This document shows positions 1 through 8,789 of a DNA stretch of 64,000 nucleotides, one piece after another (the stretch's first letter is position 1; every line of letters starts with the position of its first letter). The stretch is from Nocardioides immobilis (lineage in GTDB: Bacteria > Actinomycetota > Actinomycetes > Propionibacteriales > Nocardioidaceae): assembly GCF_003515065.1 (NCBI RefSeq), contig NZ_QXGH01000038.1:17204-81203 (forward strand). The letters are read 5' to 3'. The translations under genes were made by a program, and so were the position numbers. The notes beneath the pieces were generated by a model. The model searched no databases and had not been told where the DNA came from. It saw only the letters and a list, made by a program, of their open reading frames with translations.

Positions 1-41
1 GCGGAACACCGGCGCCGACGCTCGACGGAGCCCCGCAGTGA
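1..41 (+). CDS. 3' end of upstream ABC gene (partial)
   Basis: Only the last 12 codons are inside the window (reading G-T-P-A-P-T-L-D-G-A-P-Q, then TGA at 39-41). The stop overlaps the GTG start of the next gene (GTGA), so the two are translationally coupled. Since the next three genes are LivG-, LivH- and LivM-like, the missing gene is probably the second ATPase (LivF-like). That identity is inferred from position only, because the fragment has no motif. Confidence 0.5.
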   Translation, partial: GTPAPTLDGAPQ

Positions 42-823
42 ACGCGCAGCTCCGCGCGGAGCAGGTGACCGTCAGCTTCGGCGCCGTCAAAGCGCTCGAT
101 GACGTCAGCATCTCCGTCAGTCCAGGCGGGATCCATGCCGTCATCGGTCCCAACGGCGCCGGGAAGTCGACGCTGTTCAACGTGCTCAGTGGCGTCTACC
201 CGGTCACCTCGGGCACCGTCGTCTTCGCCGACCTCGACGTCACCAAGAGCCGCCCGCACAAGCTGGTCCGCGCCGGCCTGGCACGGACCTACCAGAACAT
301 CGTACTCGGCCATGTGACGGTCGAAGAGGCCATCCTGCTCGGGCGGCACCACCTCACCCGTGCTGGCTTCCTGCGTTGTGCGCTGCGCACGCCTGGCGCC
401 CGCGCCGAGGCGAAAGCGGCGCGCCAAAGCGTGCACCACCTCGCCGAGATGCTCGGCCTGGCCGACTCCCTCCACCGCATCGCCACCGAGCTGCCCTACG
501 GCGACCAGAAGCGGGTCGAGCTCGCGCGGGCCTTGGCCGCCGAGCCGGAAGTACTGCTGCTCGACGAACCCGTCGCCGGCATGAACGGCCACGAGAAGGA
601 CGAGATGACCGAGCTCCTGGCCACCATCCACGCACGAGGAGACACCACCATGGTCCTGGTCGAGCACGACATGCGGATGGTGCTCTCCCTCGCGACGCAC
701 TGCACGGTCCTCGACTTCGGGCGGGTGATCGCCGACGGCTCACCGGCATACGTCGCCTCCCACCCCGAGGTCCTCAGGGCCTACCTCGGCTCTGCTCACG
801 CACCGCGCGAGGTGACCCCATGA
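38..823 (+). CDS. livG: LivG-type ABC transporter ATPase
   Basis: A 261-residue ATPase of the branched-chain amino acid/amide (HAAT) ABC family that would power import through the LivH/LivM pair. Seen: Walker A G-P-N-G-A-G-K-S-T at about 37-45, the LivG/F-style signature L-P-Y-G-D-Q-K-R in place of LSGGQ near 160, Walker B L-L-L-D-E-P after 180, and the H-loop E-H-D-M. The GTG start at 38 overlaps the previous stop and the ATGA at 820-823 couples it to the permease. Since acyl-CoA and PHA genes follow in the same operon, the cargo may be a carboxylic acid rather than an amino acid (inference). Confidence 0.9.
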   Translation: MNAQLRAEQVTVSFGAVKALDDVSISVSPGGIHAVIGPNGAGKSTLFNVLSGVYPVTSGTVVFADLDVTKSRPHKLVRAGLARTYQNIVLGHVTVEEAILLGRHHLTRAGFLRCALRTPGARAEAKAARQSVHHLAEMLGLADSLHRIATELPYGDQKRVELARALAAEPEVLLLDEPVAGMNGHEKDEMTELLATIHARGDTTMVLVEHDMRMVLSLATHCTVLDFGRVIADGSPAYVASHPEVLRAYLGSAHAPREVTP

Positions 824-1710
824 GCCACCTGACGTCCCTACTCCTCAACGGCTTGTCGACCGGAGCCGTGTATGCCCTGATCGCCCTCGGGCTGGTGCTG
901 ATCTACAAGTGCAGCCAGGTCGTGAGCTTCACCCATGGCACGCTCGTGCTGCTCGGTGCGTACCTCGTCGGCACGATGGACGACGCATCGGGCTTCATCG
1001 TGGCGCTGTTGATCGCCGTCCCGGTGGCAGCGGGCTTCGCGGGCAGCATCAACCTCACCCTGCTCTCGCGACGCGCAGGGGCACCCCCCGTCTCGCTGGC
1101 GATCCTGACGATCGGGATCGACCTCGTGGTCCTGAGCGTGCTGACCCAGCAACTCGGCTCAAACGTCCTCAACATCTCACACCCCTGGGGCGAGACACGC
1201 TGGGACCTCGGTGTGGCCAGCATGAGCGCCAACCGCGGCATCGCCCTGCTCATGGTCGCGGCCGTCGCGGTCAGCCTCTACCTGATCTTCACCCGATCGC
1301 CGTGGGGCCTTGCGATGCGTGCAGTGTCGGAGGACACCGAGGCAGCCGCTCTCATGGGCCTCAGCCGGACGACGATCACCACCCTCAGCTGGGCGACGGC
1401 CGGCGCCCTCGCGTGTATCGCCGGCATGTTCATGGCAGGTCCACCGACGCCCGGGGTGACCACCACTGTCGCAGTTGTCGCGCTCCGCGCCTTCCCGGCG
1501 CTGATCATCGGCGGACTGGACTCCCTCCGCGGGGCCATCGTCGGCGGACTGCTCATCGGGGTTGCCGAGTCTCTCGCCGCGGGCTACCAGCACGAGCTGC
1601 AGTTCATGGGCAGCGGCTTCGCCGAGATCGTCCCGTTCCTCCTCATGCTCGGCGTGCTTGTCGCCCGCCCTTCCGGACTCTTCGGCTCACGAGAAATGAC
1701 CCGCGTGTGA
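820..1710 (+). CDS. livH: LivH-type ABC permease
   Basis: A 296-residue integral membrane permease of the branched-chain amino acid family. It begins M-S-H-L-T-S-L-L-L-N-G-L and has the LivH-type opening in which the first helix runs into G-L-V-L-I-Y-K, followed by about eight hydrophobic helices and the family E-D-x-E-A-A loop (about 170-180) that contacts the ATPase. The ATG at 820 overlaps the livG stop by four bases, so I reject longer upstream starts in the same frame. It would pair with LivM to form the membrane channel. Confidence 0.9.
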   Translation: MSHLTSLLLNGLSTGAVYALIALGLVLIYKCSQVVSFTHGTLVLLGAYLVGTMDDASGFIVALLIAVPVAAGFAGSINLTLLSRRAGAPPVSLAILTIGIDLVVLSVLTQQLGSNVLNISHPWGETRWDLGVASMSANRGIALLMVAAVAVSLYLIFTRSPWGLAMRAVSEDTEAAALMGLSRTTITTLSWATAGALACIAGMFMAGPPTPGVTTTVAVVALRAFPALIIGGLDSLRGAIVGGLLIGVAESLAAGYQHELQFMGSGFAEIVPFLLMLGVLVARPSGLFGSREMTRV

Positions 1711-2843
1711 TGACCACCATCGACCAGACAACCAGCCGCCCGACACAAGCCGTGATCCGGGGCGTCGCGCTAGCCTTGATCGGGGTCGCTGTCTGCGTCG
1801 CACCCCTCTACCTCGACACCTTCTGGCTCCGCACCGGCCTCACCGTCGCCAGCGCGGCCGTTGGCGCGATCGGCCTGACCATCCTCGTCGGGACCACCGG
1901 GCAGCTCTCCTTCGCGCACCCGTTCCTCATGGCCGGCGCGGCGGTGACCTACGTGACCCTGGCCGACAATCCTGTGAACACCGCTCATCTCGGGCTCGGC
2001 CTCCCGCCCGCCGCAGCGGCGGTCCTGGCCATTTTCGCCGCGGGCGCCCTCGGCCTGGCGGCAAGCCCCCTGGCATCCAGACTGAGCGGGATCTATCTCG
2101 GCATCGCCACGCTGTCGCTTGTTTTCATCGGCCAGCACATCCTCGAGAACTGGACCGCCGCGAGCGGTGGCTTCTTCGGCCGACCCGTGCCCCCGATGAG
2201 CCTCTTCGGCCTGTCACTAGCCGATTCTCCGACGCCGCCGGTGCTGCTGGGCGTCCCGCTCCAGCGCGAGGAGCTGTTGTGGTACTTGTCGGCGGCCGTG
2301 ATCGTGGTTGCCTGGATCGCCGGGCGCAACGTCGTACACAGCCGCGTGGGCCGGTCGCTGGCAGCCGTGCGGGACAGCGAGGTTCTTGCGGCGACCAATG
2401 GAGTCAACGTGAGGTCGGCCAAGCGAGGCGCCTACATCGCATCGTCCATGTTCGCTGGCGCCGCGGGCGTGCTCTTCGCCCTCACCACGGGCTCCGTCGC
2501 CCCGGAGACCTTCAACCTCGGCCTGGCGATCAGCTTCCTCGCCATGGTGGTCGTCGGCGGCCTCGGCAGCGTCGCCGGAGCCTGCATGGGGGCCGCCTTC
2601 ATCGCCGGCCTCCCCCTCCTCCTCCAGGAGTTCAGCGACCAGCTACCCCTGATCGTGCAGACCGGCGAGGCCGGGGGCATGCAGGCGTCCACCGCCACCT
2701 CCTATCTCGCCGGTGCTCTCATCGTCCTCTGCATGCTCTTCGAGCCACGCGGCCTCGTGGGCCTCGCGACCCGCGGCCGCAGCCTCGCTACACGCGCCCT
2801 GAGACGCACCCGAATCCTCACATCCCGCGCCACCCACAACTAG
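1710..2843 (+). CDS. livM: LivM-type ABC permease
   Basis: A 377-residue permease, the second membrane subunit of the importer. It is almost wholly hydrophobic, with the characteristic G-T-T-G-Q-L-S-F-A-H (about 65-75), R-L-S-G-I-Y-L-G-I-A-T-L-S and a cytoplasmic loop with V-R-D-S-E near 225. The ATG at 1710 shares its A with the livH TGA (TGATG); a GTG one codon earlier is possible. The C-terminal tail is basic (R-R-T-R-I-L-T-S-R). Substrate is not deducible from the sequence. Confidence 0.9.
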   Translation: MTTIDQTTSRPTQAVIRGVALALIGVAVCVAPLYLDTFWLRTGLTVASAAVGAIGLTILVGTTGQLSFAHPFLMAGAAVTYVTLADNPVNTAHLGLGLPPAAAAVLAIFAAGALGLAASPLASRLSGIYLGIATLSLVFIGQHILENWTAASGGFFGRPVPPMSLFGLSLADSPTPPVLLGVPLQREELLWYLSAAVIVVAWIAGRNVVHSRVGRSLAAVRDSEVLAATNGVNVRSAKRGAYIASSMFAGAAGVLFALTTGSVAPETFNLGLAISFLAMVVVGGLGSVAGACMGAAFIAGLPLLLQEFSDQLPLIVQTGEAGGMQASTATSYLAGALIVLCMLFEPRGLVGLATRGRSLATRALRRTRILTSRATHN

Positions 2844-2852
2844 GAGACAACC

Positions 2853-4082
2853 TTGTCCAGCTCACGAAACCGCATCGCGGCAACGGTGCTTGCATCCCTC
2901 GCTGTCACCGGATGCGCCACCAAGTCCGACAATGCGGACAACGGCAGCGTCGACGGCATCCAGCTCGGGCCCGGCATGAGCGAATCGACGCTCACACTCG
3001 GGGTGATCACCGACCTCTCCGGCCCGTTCGCAGTCCAAGGCATGCCTGCACTCGACGGCTTGAAGCTGGTCACCGACCAGATCAACGAGGACGGCGGCAT
3101 CTGCGGCAGGTTCGCCGTCGACCTGGACGTCCAGGACTCCGGCTCCGACGTACAGAAGGCCACCCAGGCCTACGACTCCATGGAGGAAGACGTCCTCGCG
3201 CTCGTGCAGACTCTCGGCGCACCGGTGAACACCGCCCTCATTCCCCGCTTCACCCAGGACCAGATCGTCAACGTCCCGATGGCCTGGGGCAGAAGCCTTC
3301 TTGACTGGGAAGGCAACGCCGTCCCCGGAGGCTTCTACGACACCGACATGGCCAACGGCCTCAGCTACCTCCTTCAGGAGGACCTCATCGAGGACGGCGA
3401 CACAGTGGGGCACATCTACTTCACCGGCGAGTACGGCGAGAACGGACTGGCCGGCGCCGAGCACGTCGCTGACGAACGGAACCTTAACATCACCGGCGCC
3501 GAAGTGAGCCCAACCGATGTGGACATGACCGCGCTCGTCCAACGCTTCGCCGACGAGGGCGTTGACGCAATCGCCTTGTCAGTGGGGCCCAATCAGACCG
3601 CTTCGGCAGTCAGCGTCGCTGTTGCAGAAGACCTCGACGTCCCGATCGTCATGAACAACCCCGCGTTCGCCCCCGGGCTGTTGGACAGCCCGATCGGCGA
3701 AGCCCTGCGGACCAACGGCCACGTCGCCAACTCGTTCAGTCCGTCGTTCACGGGCACGTCCGATGACCTCGCCGCAGCCTGGTCGCAAGCGAACCCGGAT
3801 GACGAGCCGACCAGCACGGTTGTTGCCGGCGCAGGCATGGGGGAGATCATCCGTCAGGTGCTCGAGAAGGCCTGCGCGGACGGAGACATGACTCGTGAGG
3901 GCCTGCTCGCGGCGAAAGCGTCGCTCGACGAGCTCACTACCCTGGGCCTCGTGGTTCCCCTCGACCTGTCGGGCGGAGACACCACCCGCTCCAGCAACAT
4001 CCTGCGACCGGCGGATGTCCCCGGAGGTCTGGAGATCGTGGCCAGCAGCTACACGGGCCCCATCACCGAAGGCCTGGAGTAG
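2853..4082 (+). CDS. ABC transporter substrate-binding lipoprotein (LivJ-like)
   Basis: A 409-residue extracellular binding protein of the type I periplasmic-binding fold (Peripla_BP_6 family) that would deliver ligand to the LivHM channel. The N-terminus is a lipoprotein signal: a basic start, a short hydrophobic stretch and a V-T-G-C lipobox with Cys21. Mature protein opens with L-G-V-I-T-D-L-S-G-P, the usual first strand of this fold. The start is TTG at 2853, supported by AGGAG seven bases upstream; no ATG fits. The gene follows livM by nine bases. The ligand is unknown. Confidence 0.88.
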   Translation: MSSSRNRIAATVLASLAVTGCATKSDNADNGSVDGIQLGPGMSESTLTLGVITDLSGPFAVQGMPALDGLKLVTDQINEDGGICGRFAVDLDVQDSGSDVQKATQAYDSMEEDVLALVQTLGAPVNTALIPRFTQDQIVNVPMAWGRSLLDWEGNAVPGGFYDTDMANGLSYLLQEDLIEDGDTVGHIYFTGEYGENGLAGAEHVADERNLNITGAEVSPTDVDMTALVQRFADEGVDAIALSVGPNQTASAVSVAVAEDLDVPIVMNNPAFAPGLLDSPIGEALRTNGHVANSFSPSFTGTSDDLAAAWSQANPDDEPTSTVVAGAGMGEIIRQVLEKACADGDMTREGLLAAKASLDELTTLGLVVPLDLSGGDTTRSSNILRPADVPGGLEIVASSYTGPITEGLE

Positions 4083-4088
4083 GACGCT

Positions 4089-5579
4089 GTGACCAATCTC
4101 GCGACGAACCTGAAGGACGCCGTCGGGCAGTTCGCCGAGCGGCCGGCCATCCGGACCGAGGATAACCTCCTGACCTACGCGGAATTGGACCGGCTGACCA
4201 CTGGGGTCGCCGGTTGGCTACGAGCAAGGGGTCTCGAACCCGGTGACCGGGTAGGCCTCATGATCCCCAACGTCGCGGCATTCCCGGTCTTCTACTACGG
4301 CGTGCTCCGTGCCGGCGGCATCGTCGTTCCGATGAACCCGCTGCTCAAGGCGCGCGAGGTGGAGCACTGCCTCGGCGACTCCGGAGCAAGGTTGGTCCTC
4401 GCCTGGGAGACGGCGACGGAAGAGGCAGCAGCAGGAGCCAAAGCCGTCGGCACGGACTGCCATGTCGTCACCGGCGCCACGCTCGAGGACGTCGCGGGCT
4501 GGCCGGTCTATGCCGACGTCGCGGCGCGCGACGAAGAAGACACGGCGGTCATCCTGTACACCTCCGGCACTACGGGCACGCCGAAGGGAGCCGAGCTGAC
4601 GCACGCGAACATGAGGGCCAACGCGTCGGTCACGGCCTCCCGACTCTTCGCCCTCACCGAGGACGACGTGATCATGGGCTGCCTGCCGCTGTTTCACTCG
4701 TTCGGTCAGACGTGTGCACTCAACACAGCAATCCTCGTCGGGGCGAGTCTGACGCTGCTGCCGAGGTTCGATCCCACGGCAGCGTTGAAGGTCATCGAGC
4801 GTGACCGGGTGACGATCTTCGAAGGCGTGCCGACCATGTACGTCGCGCTGCTTCAGGCCGGCGGCGGTGTCGCTGACACGTCGTCGCTGAGGCTCTGCGC
4901 CTCGGCGGGTGCCGCTCTCCCGCTCGAGGTGCTCAACGGATTCGCCGAGACGTTCGGCGCCATGATCCTGGAGGGCTACGGGCTGTCCGAGACATCCCCC
5001 GCAGCGTCCTTCAACTTCCCCGAGCGAGCGAAGCCGGGCTCCATCGGATTGCCCATCGACGGGGTTGAGATGCGAGTCGTCGACGAGGCCGGCGACGACG
5101 TGGCCGCCGGTGAGGTCGGGGAGATCGTGATCCGAGGTCACAACGTGATGCGGGGCTACTGGAACCGCCCGGAGGCGACGGCCGAAGCGATCAAGGGCGG
5201 CTGGTTCTACACCGGTGACATGGCTCGACAGGACGAGGACGGCTTCTTCTTCATCGTCGACCGCAAGAAGGACCTGATCATCCGCGGAGGTTTCAATGTG
5301 TATCCGCGCGAGATCGAGGAGGTTCTCTACCAGCACCCTGGTGTGCTCGAGGCAGCGGTGATCGGTGTCGGTCATCCGACACTTGGGGAAGAGGTCGCCG
5401 CGGCCGTCGCGCTCAAGCCGGGAACAACACCCGGCCCCGACGAGCTCCGTGACTACGTCAAGGCGCGCGTCGCGCCGTACAAGTACCCGCGACATGTCTG
5501 GCTGGTCCCCGAGCTGCCCAAGGGCCCGACCGGCAAGGTGCAGAAGCGCGACATCGTCGTACCGGAGGACCTGCAGTGA
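4089..5579 (+). CDS. Acyl-CoA synthetase / AMP-dependent ligase
   Basis: A 496-residue ANL-superfamily enzyme that activates a carboxylic acid to its CoA thioester with ATP. Visible motifs: P-loop L-Y-T-S-G-T-T-G-T-P-K-G (about 156-167), G-Y-G-L-S-E-T-S near 298, Y-T-G-D-M near 378, the hinge D-R-K-K-D-L-I, and the C-terminal lysine motif P-T-G-K-V-Q-K-R. Full length for the family. GTG start six bases after the binding-protein gene, and a four-base GTGA overlap into the PHA synthase gene. The order importer, ligase, PHA synthase suggests it activates the imported acid (inference). It resembles long-chain or aromatic acid ligases; chain length cannot be told. Confidence 0.88.
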   Translation: MTNLATNLKDAVGQFAERPAIRTEDNLLTYAELDRLTTGVAGWLRARGLEPGDRVGLMIPNVAAFPVFYYGVLRAGGIVVPMNPLLKAREVEHCLGDSGARLVLAWETATEEAAAGAKAVGTDCHVVTGATLEDVAGWPVYADVAARDEEDTAVILYTSGTTGTPKGAELTHANMRANASVTASRLFALTEDDVIMGCLPLFHSFGQTCALNTAILVGASLTLLPRFDPTAALKVIERDRVTIFEGVPTMYVALLQAGGGVADTSSLRLCASAGAALPLEVLNGFAETFGAMILEGYGLSETSPAASFNFPERAKPGSIGLPIDGVEMRVVDEAGDDVAAGEVGEIVIRGHNVMRGYWNRPEATAEAIKGGWFYTGDMARQDEDGFFFIVDRKKDLIIRGGFNVYPREIEEVLYQHPGVLEAAVIGVGHPTLGEEVAAAVALKPGTTPGPDELRDYVKARVAPYKYPRHVWLVPELPKGPTGKVQKRDIVVPEDLQ

Positions 5580-7255
5580 GCACCCAGTCCGCGGACGTCG
5601 CAGTACCGCTGGACCACTTGCTGACGCAGGCAGCCTCGGGACCGGCGAGCCGCCTGCTTCCCGGCGGATCCGGTCTTCGCTTTGTCGGCGCTCTGGCTCG
5701 GCGCCCCAACCGCGTCGCGACCCGCCTCGGCAATCTGGTCGAAGAGCTCGGCAAGATCGCCATCGGCGTCTCCAACATCGCGCCTGCGGGCGCGGACCGG
5801 CGATTCGCCGACCCGGCCTGGACAGGCAATGCGGTGCTGAGGCGCATCATGCAGGCCTACCTGGCCACCGGTGCCATGGCCGAGGGCCTTGTCCAGGACG
5901 TGCCGATGGAATGGCGGGACGCCGAGCGGATGAAATTCGTCGTCTCTAATGTGGTGGAAGCCCTGTCGCCCAGCAACAACCCACTGACCAGTCCGGTCGC
6001 CTGGAAGGCCCTCATCAACAGCGGCGGCGCCAGCGCCGTCCTCGGACCGCGGAACCTGATTCGCGACATGGCCTCGTCTCCCCGAGTGCCATCGATGGTC
6101 GCGCCTGACGCCTTCACGGTCGGGGTGGATCTGGCGACAACCCCCGGGGCGGTCATCTACCGCCATCCGATGTTCGAGCTGATCCACTACACACCGCAGA
6201 CCGAAACTGTCCGAGATGTCCCGCTGCTGATCATCCCGCCGACGATCAACAAGTTCTACGCGCTGGACCTCGCACCAGGTCGCAGCCTGATCGAGTACCT
6301 CCTCCAGCAGGGACAGCAGGTCTTCGTGATGTCCTGGCGCAATCCCGACGCCCGCCACAGCAAGTGGGGCTTCGACGCATACGCCGAGGCGATGATCAAT
6401 GCCTTCGACGTCGTCGACCAGGTCACCGGCGCCGGCTCGGCCCACGTGGTGGCCACCTGCTCCGGCGGCCTCCTGGCCTCGCTCGCTGCAGCGCACCGAG
6501 CGGCAATCGGCCAGGTCGACCGCTTGGCCAGCCTGAGTCTTCTGGTCACCATGCTCGACCAGACGCGTGCGGGGACCGCCGGAGCGCTGATCGACGAACG
6601 CGTCGCCAGCGCCGCGATCGCCAGGTCACGACGCAGGGGCTATCTCGACGGGCGCAACCTAGCCGAGGTCTTCTCGTGGCTGCGCCCTGGCGACCTGATC
6701 TGGAACTACTGGGTCAACAACTACCTCGAGGGAAAGCCACCGCCCAAGTTCGACCTCCTTTATTGGAATGCCGATTCCACGCGGATGCCTGCCAAGCTCC
6801 ACCGCGACTTCGTCGACGCGGCGCTGCACCACAAGTTCGCCAGACCGGGCGCGATCAGCGTTCTCGGTACGCCGATCGATCTCGGCAAGATCACCGTTGA
6901 CTCCTACGTCGTCGCGGGCTCAGCGGACCACATTTGCCCGTGGGTCAACTGCTACCGCAGCAGCCAGCTGCTCGGGGGCAAGGTTCGGTTCGTCCTGTCC
7001 ACCAACGGTCACATCGCTGCGCTCGTCAATCCGCCCGGGAACCCGAAGAGCAGCTACCAGGTGTCCGACGAGAACGCCCTCGAGCCCGATGACTGGCGCG
7101 CGGCGGCTTCCACTGAGAAGGGGTCGTGGTGGCCCGATTACGCCGCCTGGCTTGCGGCCCGGTCGGGGGCCGGCAGGCCGGCGCCAGCCACCCTGGGCAA
7201 CAGCGAGTACCCGTCGCTGGAGAACGCTCCTGGTTCCTACGTCCTGGACAGGTGA
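5576..7255 (+). CDS. phaC: Poly(3-hydroxyalkanoate) synthase-like protein
   Basis: A 559-residue PhaC-family protein, which polymerises (R)-3-hydroxyacyl-CoA into polyester at granule surfaces. Seen: the lipase-like box A-T-C-S-G-G with Cys295 in place of serine, the Asp in G-S-A-D-H-I-C-P-W (Asp451) and the His in S-T-N-G-H-I-A (His479), giving the Cys-Asp-His triad; also the conserved P-P-x-I-N-K-F-Y and S-W-R-N-P. The single-subunit length matches class I/II enzymes. The first box residue is Ala where many PhaC have Gly. GTG start overlaps the ligase stop. A PHA depolymerase-like gene follows directly, which supports a storage role. An acyltransferase acting on another acyl-CoA is the main alternative. 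Confidence 0.88.
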   Translation: MSTQSADVAVPLDHLLTQAASGPASRLLPGGSGLRFVGALARRPNRVATRLGNLVEELGKIAIGVSNIAPAGADRRFADPAWTGNAVLRRIMQAYLATGAMAEGLVQDVPMEWRDAERMKFVVSNVVEALSPSNNPLTSPVAWKALINSGGASAVLGPRNLIRDMASSPRVPSMVAPDAFTVGVDLATTPGAVIYRHPMFELIHYTPQTETVRDVPLLIIPPTINKFYALDLAPGRSLIEYLLQQGQQVFVMSWRNPDARHSKWGFDAYAEAMINAFDVVDQVTGAGSAHVVATCSGGLLASLAAAHRAAIGQVDRLASLSLLVTMLDQTRAGTAGALIDERVASAAIARSRRRGYLDGRNLAEVFSWLRPGDLIWNYWVNNYLEGKPPPKFDLLYWNADSTRMPAKLHRDFVDAALHHKFARPGAISVLGTPIDLGKITVDSYVVAGSADHICPWVNCYRSSQLLGGKVRFVLSTNGHIAALVNPPGNPKSSYQVSDENALEPDDWRAAASTEKGSWWPDYAAWLAARSGAGRPAPATLGNSEYPSLENAPGSYVLDR

Positions 7256-7259
7256 CGAC

Positions 7260-8066
7260 GTGACCGACCTTGTCCGCGATGTACGCATCCGCGGACGGCG
7301 CATCCGCGTCGCCGTACGCCCCGGCGACGGCCGCCCACTCGTGCTGTGCAACGGAATCGGCGCCAGTCTCGACCTGCTCCAACCTTTCGTCGACCGGCTG
7401 GATCCCTCGATTCCCGTCATCAGGTTCGACGTCCCAGGAGTCGGGGGCTCCGAGCTCCCGCGGTTGCCGTACACCTTCGCGTCCCTGGCTTGCACGGTCG
7501 GCCGCATCCTCGACGACCTGGGACACGACGAGGTCGACGTCCTCGGCATCTCATGGGGCGGCGGCCTTGCCCAACAGTTCGCACTCCAGAACCCGCGTCG
7601 ATGCCGGCGAGTCGTGCTGGTGAGCACCGCGACCGGGTCGCTCATGGTGCCGGCTCATCCCCGCGTGCTGAGCAAGATGGCTACACCCCGCCGGTATCGC
7701 GATCCCGCCTATGCGGCCAGCATCGCCGCCAACCTCTATGGCGGACGCTTTCGCGACGAGCCCGCTCTCGCCAAAGAGTTTCTCCAGGGTCATTCGCGTC
7801 CCGCGTCCGGGCGCGGCTACGCGCTCCAGCTGCTTGCCGGGGTGGGCTGGACGAGCCTTCCGTTCTTGCCGATGATCCGTCAGCCGACGCTCATCCTCGC
7901 CGGCGATGACGACCCGCTGATCCCGATCGCCAACCCCAAGCTGATGAACCGCCTGCTTCCCCACTCCTCGCTGCACATCTACCCCGAGGGCCATCTGGGT
8001 CTCGTGACCCATGCACACGACCTGGCTCCGAGAGTTGCGGGGTTCTTGAGACAGAAGGACGGCTGA
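7260..8066 (+). CDS. phaZ: PHA depolymerase-like alpha/beta hydrolase
   Basis: A 268-residue alpha/beta hydrolase resembling intracellular medium-chain PHA depolymerases. Catalytic residues visible: Ser98 in G-I-S-W-G, Asp216-218 in A-G-D-D-D-P-L, His245 in E-G-H-L-G; the oxyanion region is C-N-G-I-G. It starts with GTG at 7260, four bases after the synthase stop, and its stop overlaps the next ATG (TGATG). The synthase-depolymerase pairing is the classic pha layout, so release of 3-hydroxy acids from polymer is the likely job. The neighbouring ligase could re-activate those acids. A carboxylesterase role remains possible. Confidence 0.8.
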   Translation: MTDLVRDVRIRGRRIRVAVRPGDGRPLVLCNGIGASLDLLQPFVDRLDPSIPVIRFDVPGVGGSELPRLPYTFASLACTVGRILDDLGHDEVDVLGISWGGGLAQQFALQNPRRCRRVVLVSTATGSLMVPAHPRVLSKMATPRRYRDPAYAASIAANLYGGRFRDEPALAKEFLQGHSRPASGRGYALQLLAGVGWTSLPFLPMIRQPTLILAGDDDPLIPIANPKLMNRLLPHSSLHIYPEGHLGLVTHAHDLAPRVAGFLRQKDG

Positions 8067-8730
8067 TGTCGGTTTGCGACCAGCGCGCCCGAGACGAGCG
8101 CCCCGTCCTCGAGGAGCGGCGGCAGAACCCGCAGAACGACATCGTCTCCAGCTTGGCCACCGCTGAGGTCGACAGCGAGCGGCTGACCGTCGAGGAACTC
8201 TGCATGTTCTGGCTGCTCCTCACCGTGGCCGCAACGAGACCACTCGAAACTCCCTCGGGCGGCATTATCGCGCTCCTCCAACACGGACTGTGGAAGCCCC
8301 TCGCCGTCGACGTCGCTGCCGGCCGGCGCGAGGTCGACCAGAAGATCACCGGCGAGCTCGCCCGCTACATCAGTCCGGTGATGACGTTCCGACGTACGGC
8401 GACGCGTGACGTCGAGTCCGACGGCCAGCAGGTCCGCACCGGCGACAAAGTCGTCCTCAGGTACGGCGCGGCCAATCGCGACCCGAAGCACTACGACGAC
8501 CCGCACCGCTTGGACCTGGACCGCGACAACACCTACCACCTCGGGTTCGGGATCGGCCCGCGCTTCTGCCTCGGCACCCGGCTGGCCCGGCTCCAGATCT
8601 CCACCCTGCTCACCGAGCTGCTGACCCGTTTCCGGACATGCGGCTGGACGGCGAGCCGACCTGGGTCGGATCGACGTTCATCACGGCATCGAGCACCTGC
8701 CCGTGAAGGTGACCGAGCCGACCAGCACCA
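8066..8730 (+). pseudogene. Cytochrome P450 relic (CYP125/142-like), frameshifted
   Basis: The remains of a heme monooxygenase missing its N-terminal half. In the main frame: ExxR as E-L-A-R (residues 97-100), S-P-V-M-T-F-R-R-T-A-T-R-D, and the heme-cysteine motif F-G-I-G-P-R-F-C-L-G (Cys168). The I-helix motif is broken in that frame, but N-E-T-T-R-N-S-L can be read in another frame at 8233-8256. After 8632 the expected end continues in a second frame (P-D-M-R-L-D-G-E-P-T-W-V-G-S-T-F-I) and then a third (G-I-E-H-L-P-V-K-V from 8685). So at least four indels are needed. The start overlaps the phaZ-like stop. It is unlikely to yield a working P450. Confidence 0.8.
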
Positions 8731-8789
8731 TGGACCGGACGAGTGCGCTGCAAATGCTCGCACTGGCTGCGACCGGCCCGCACCGGGTG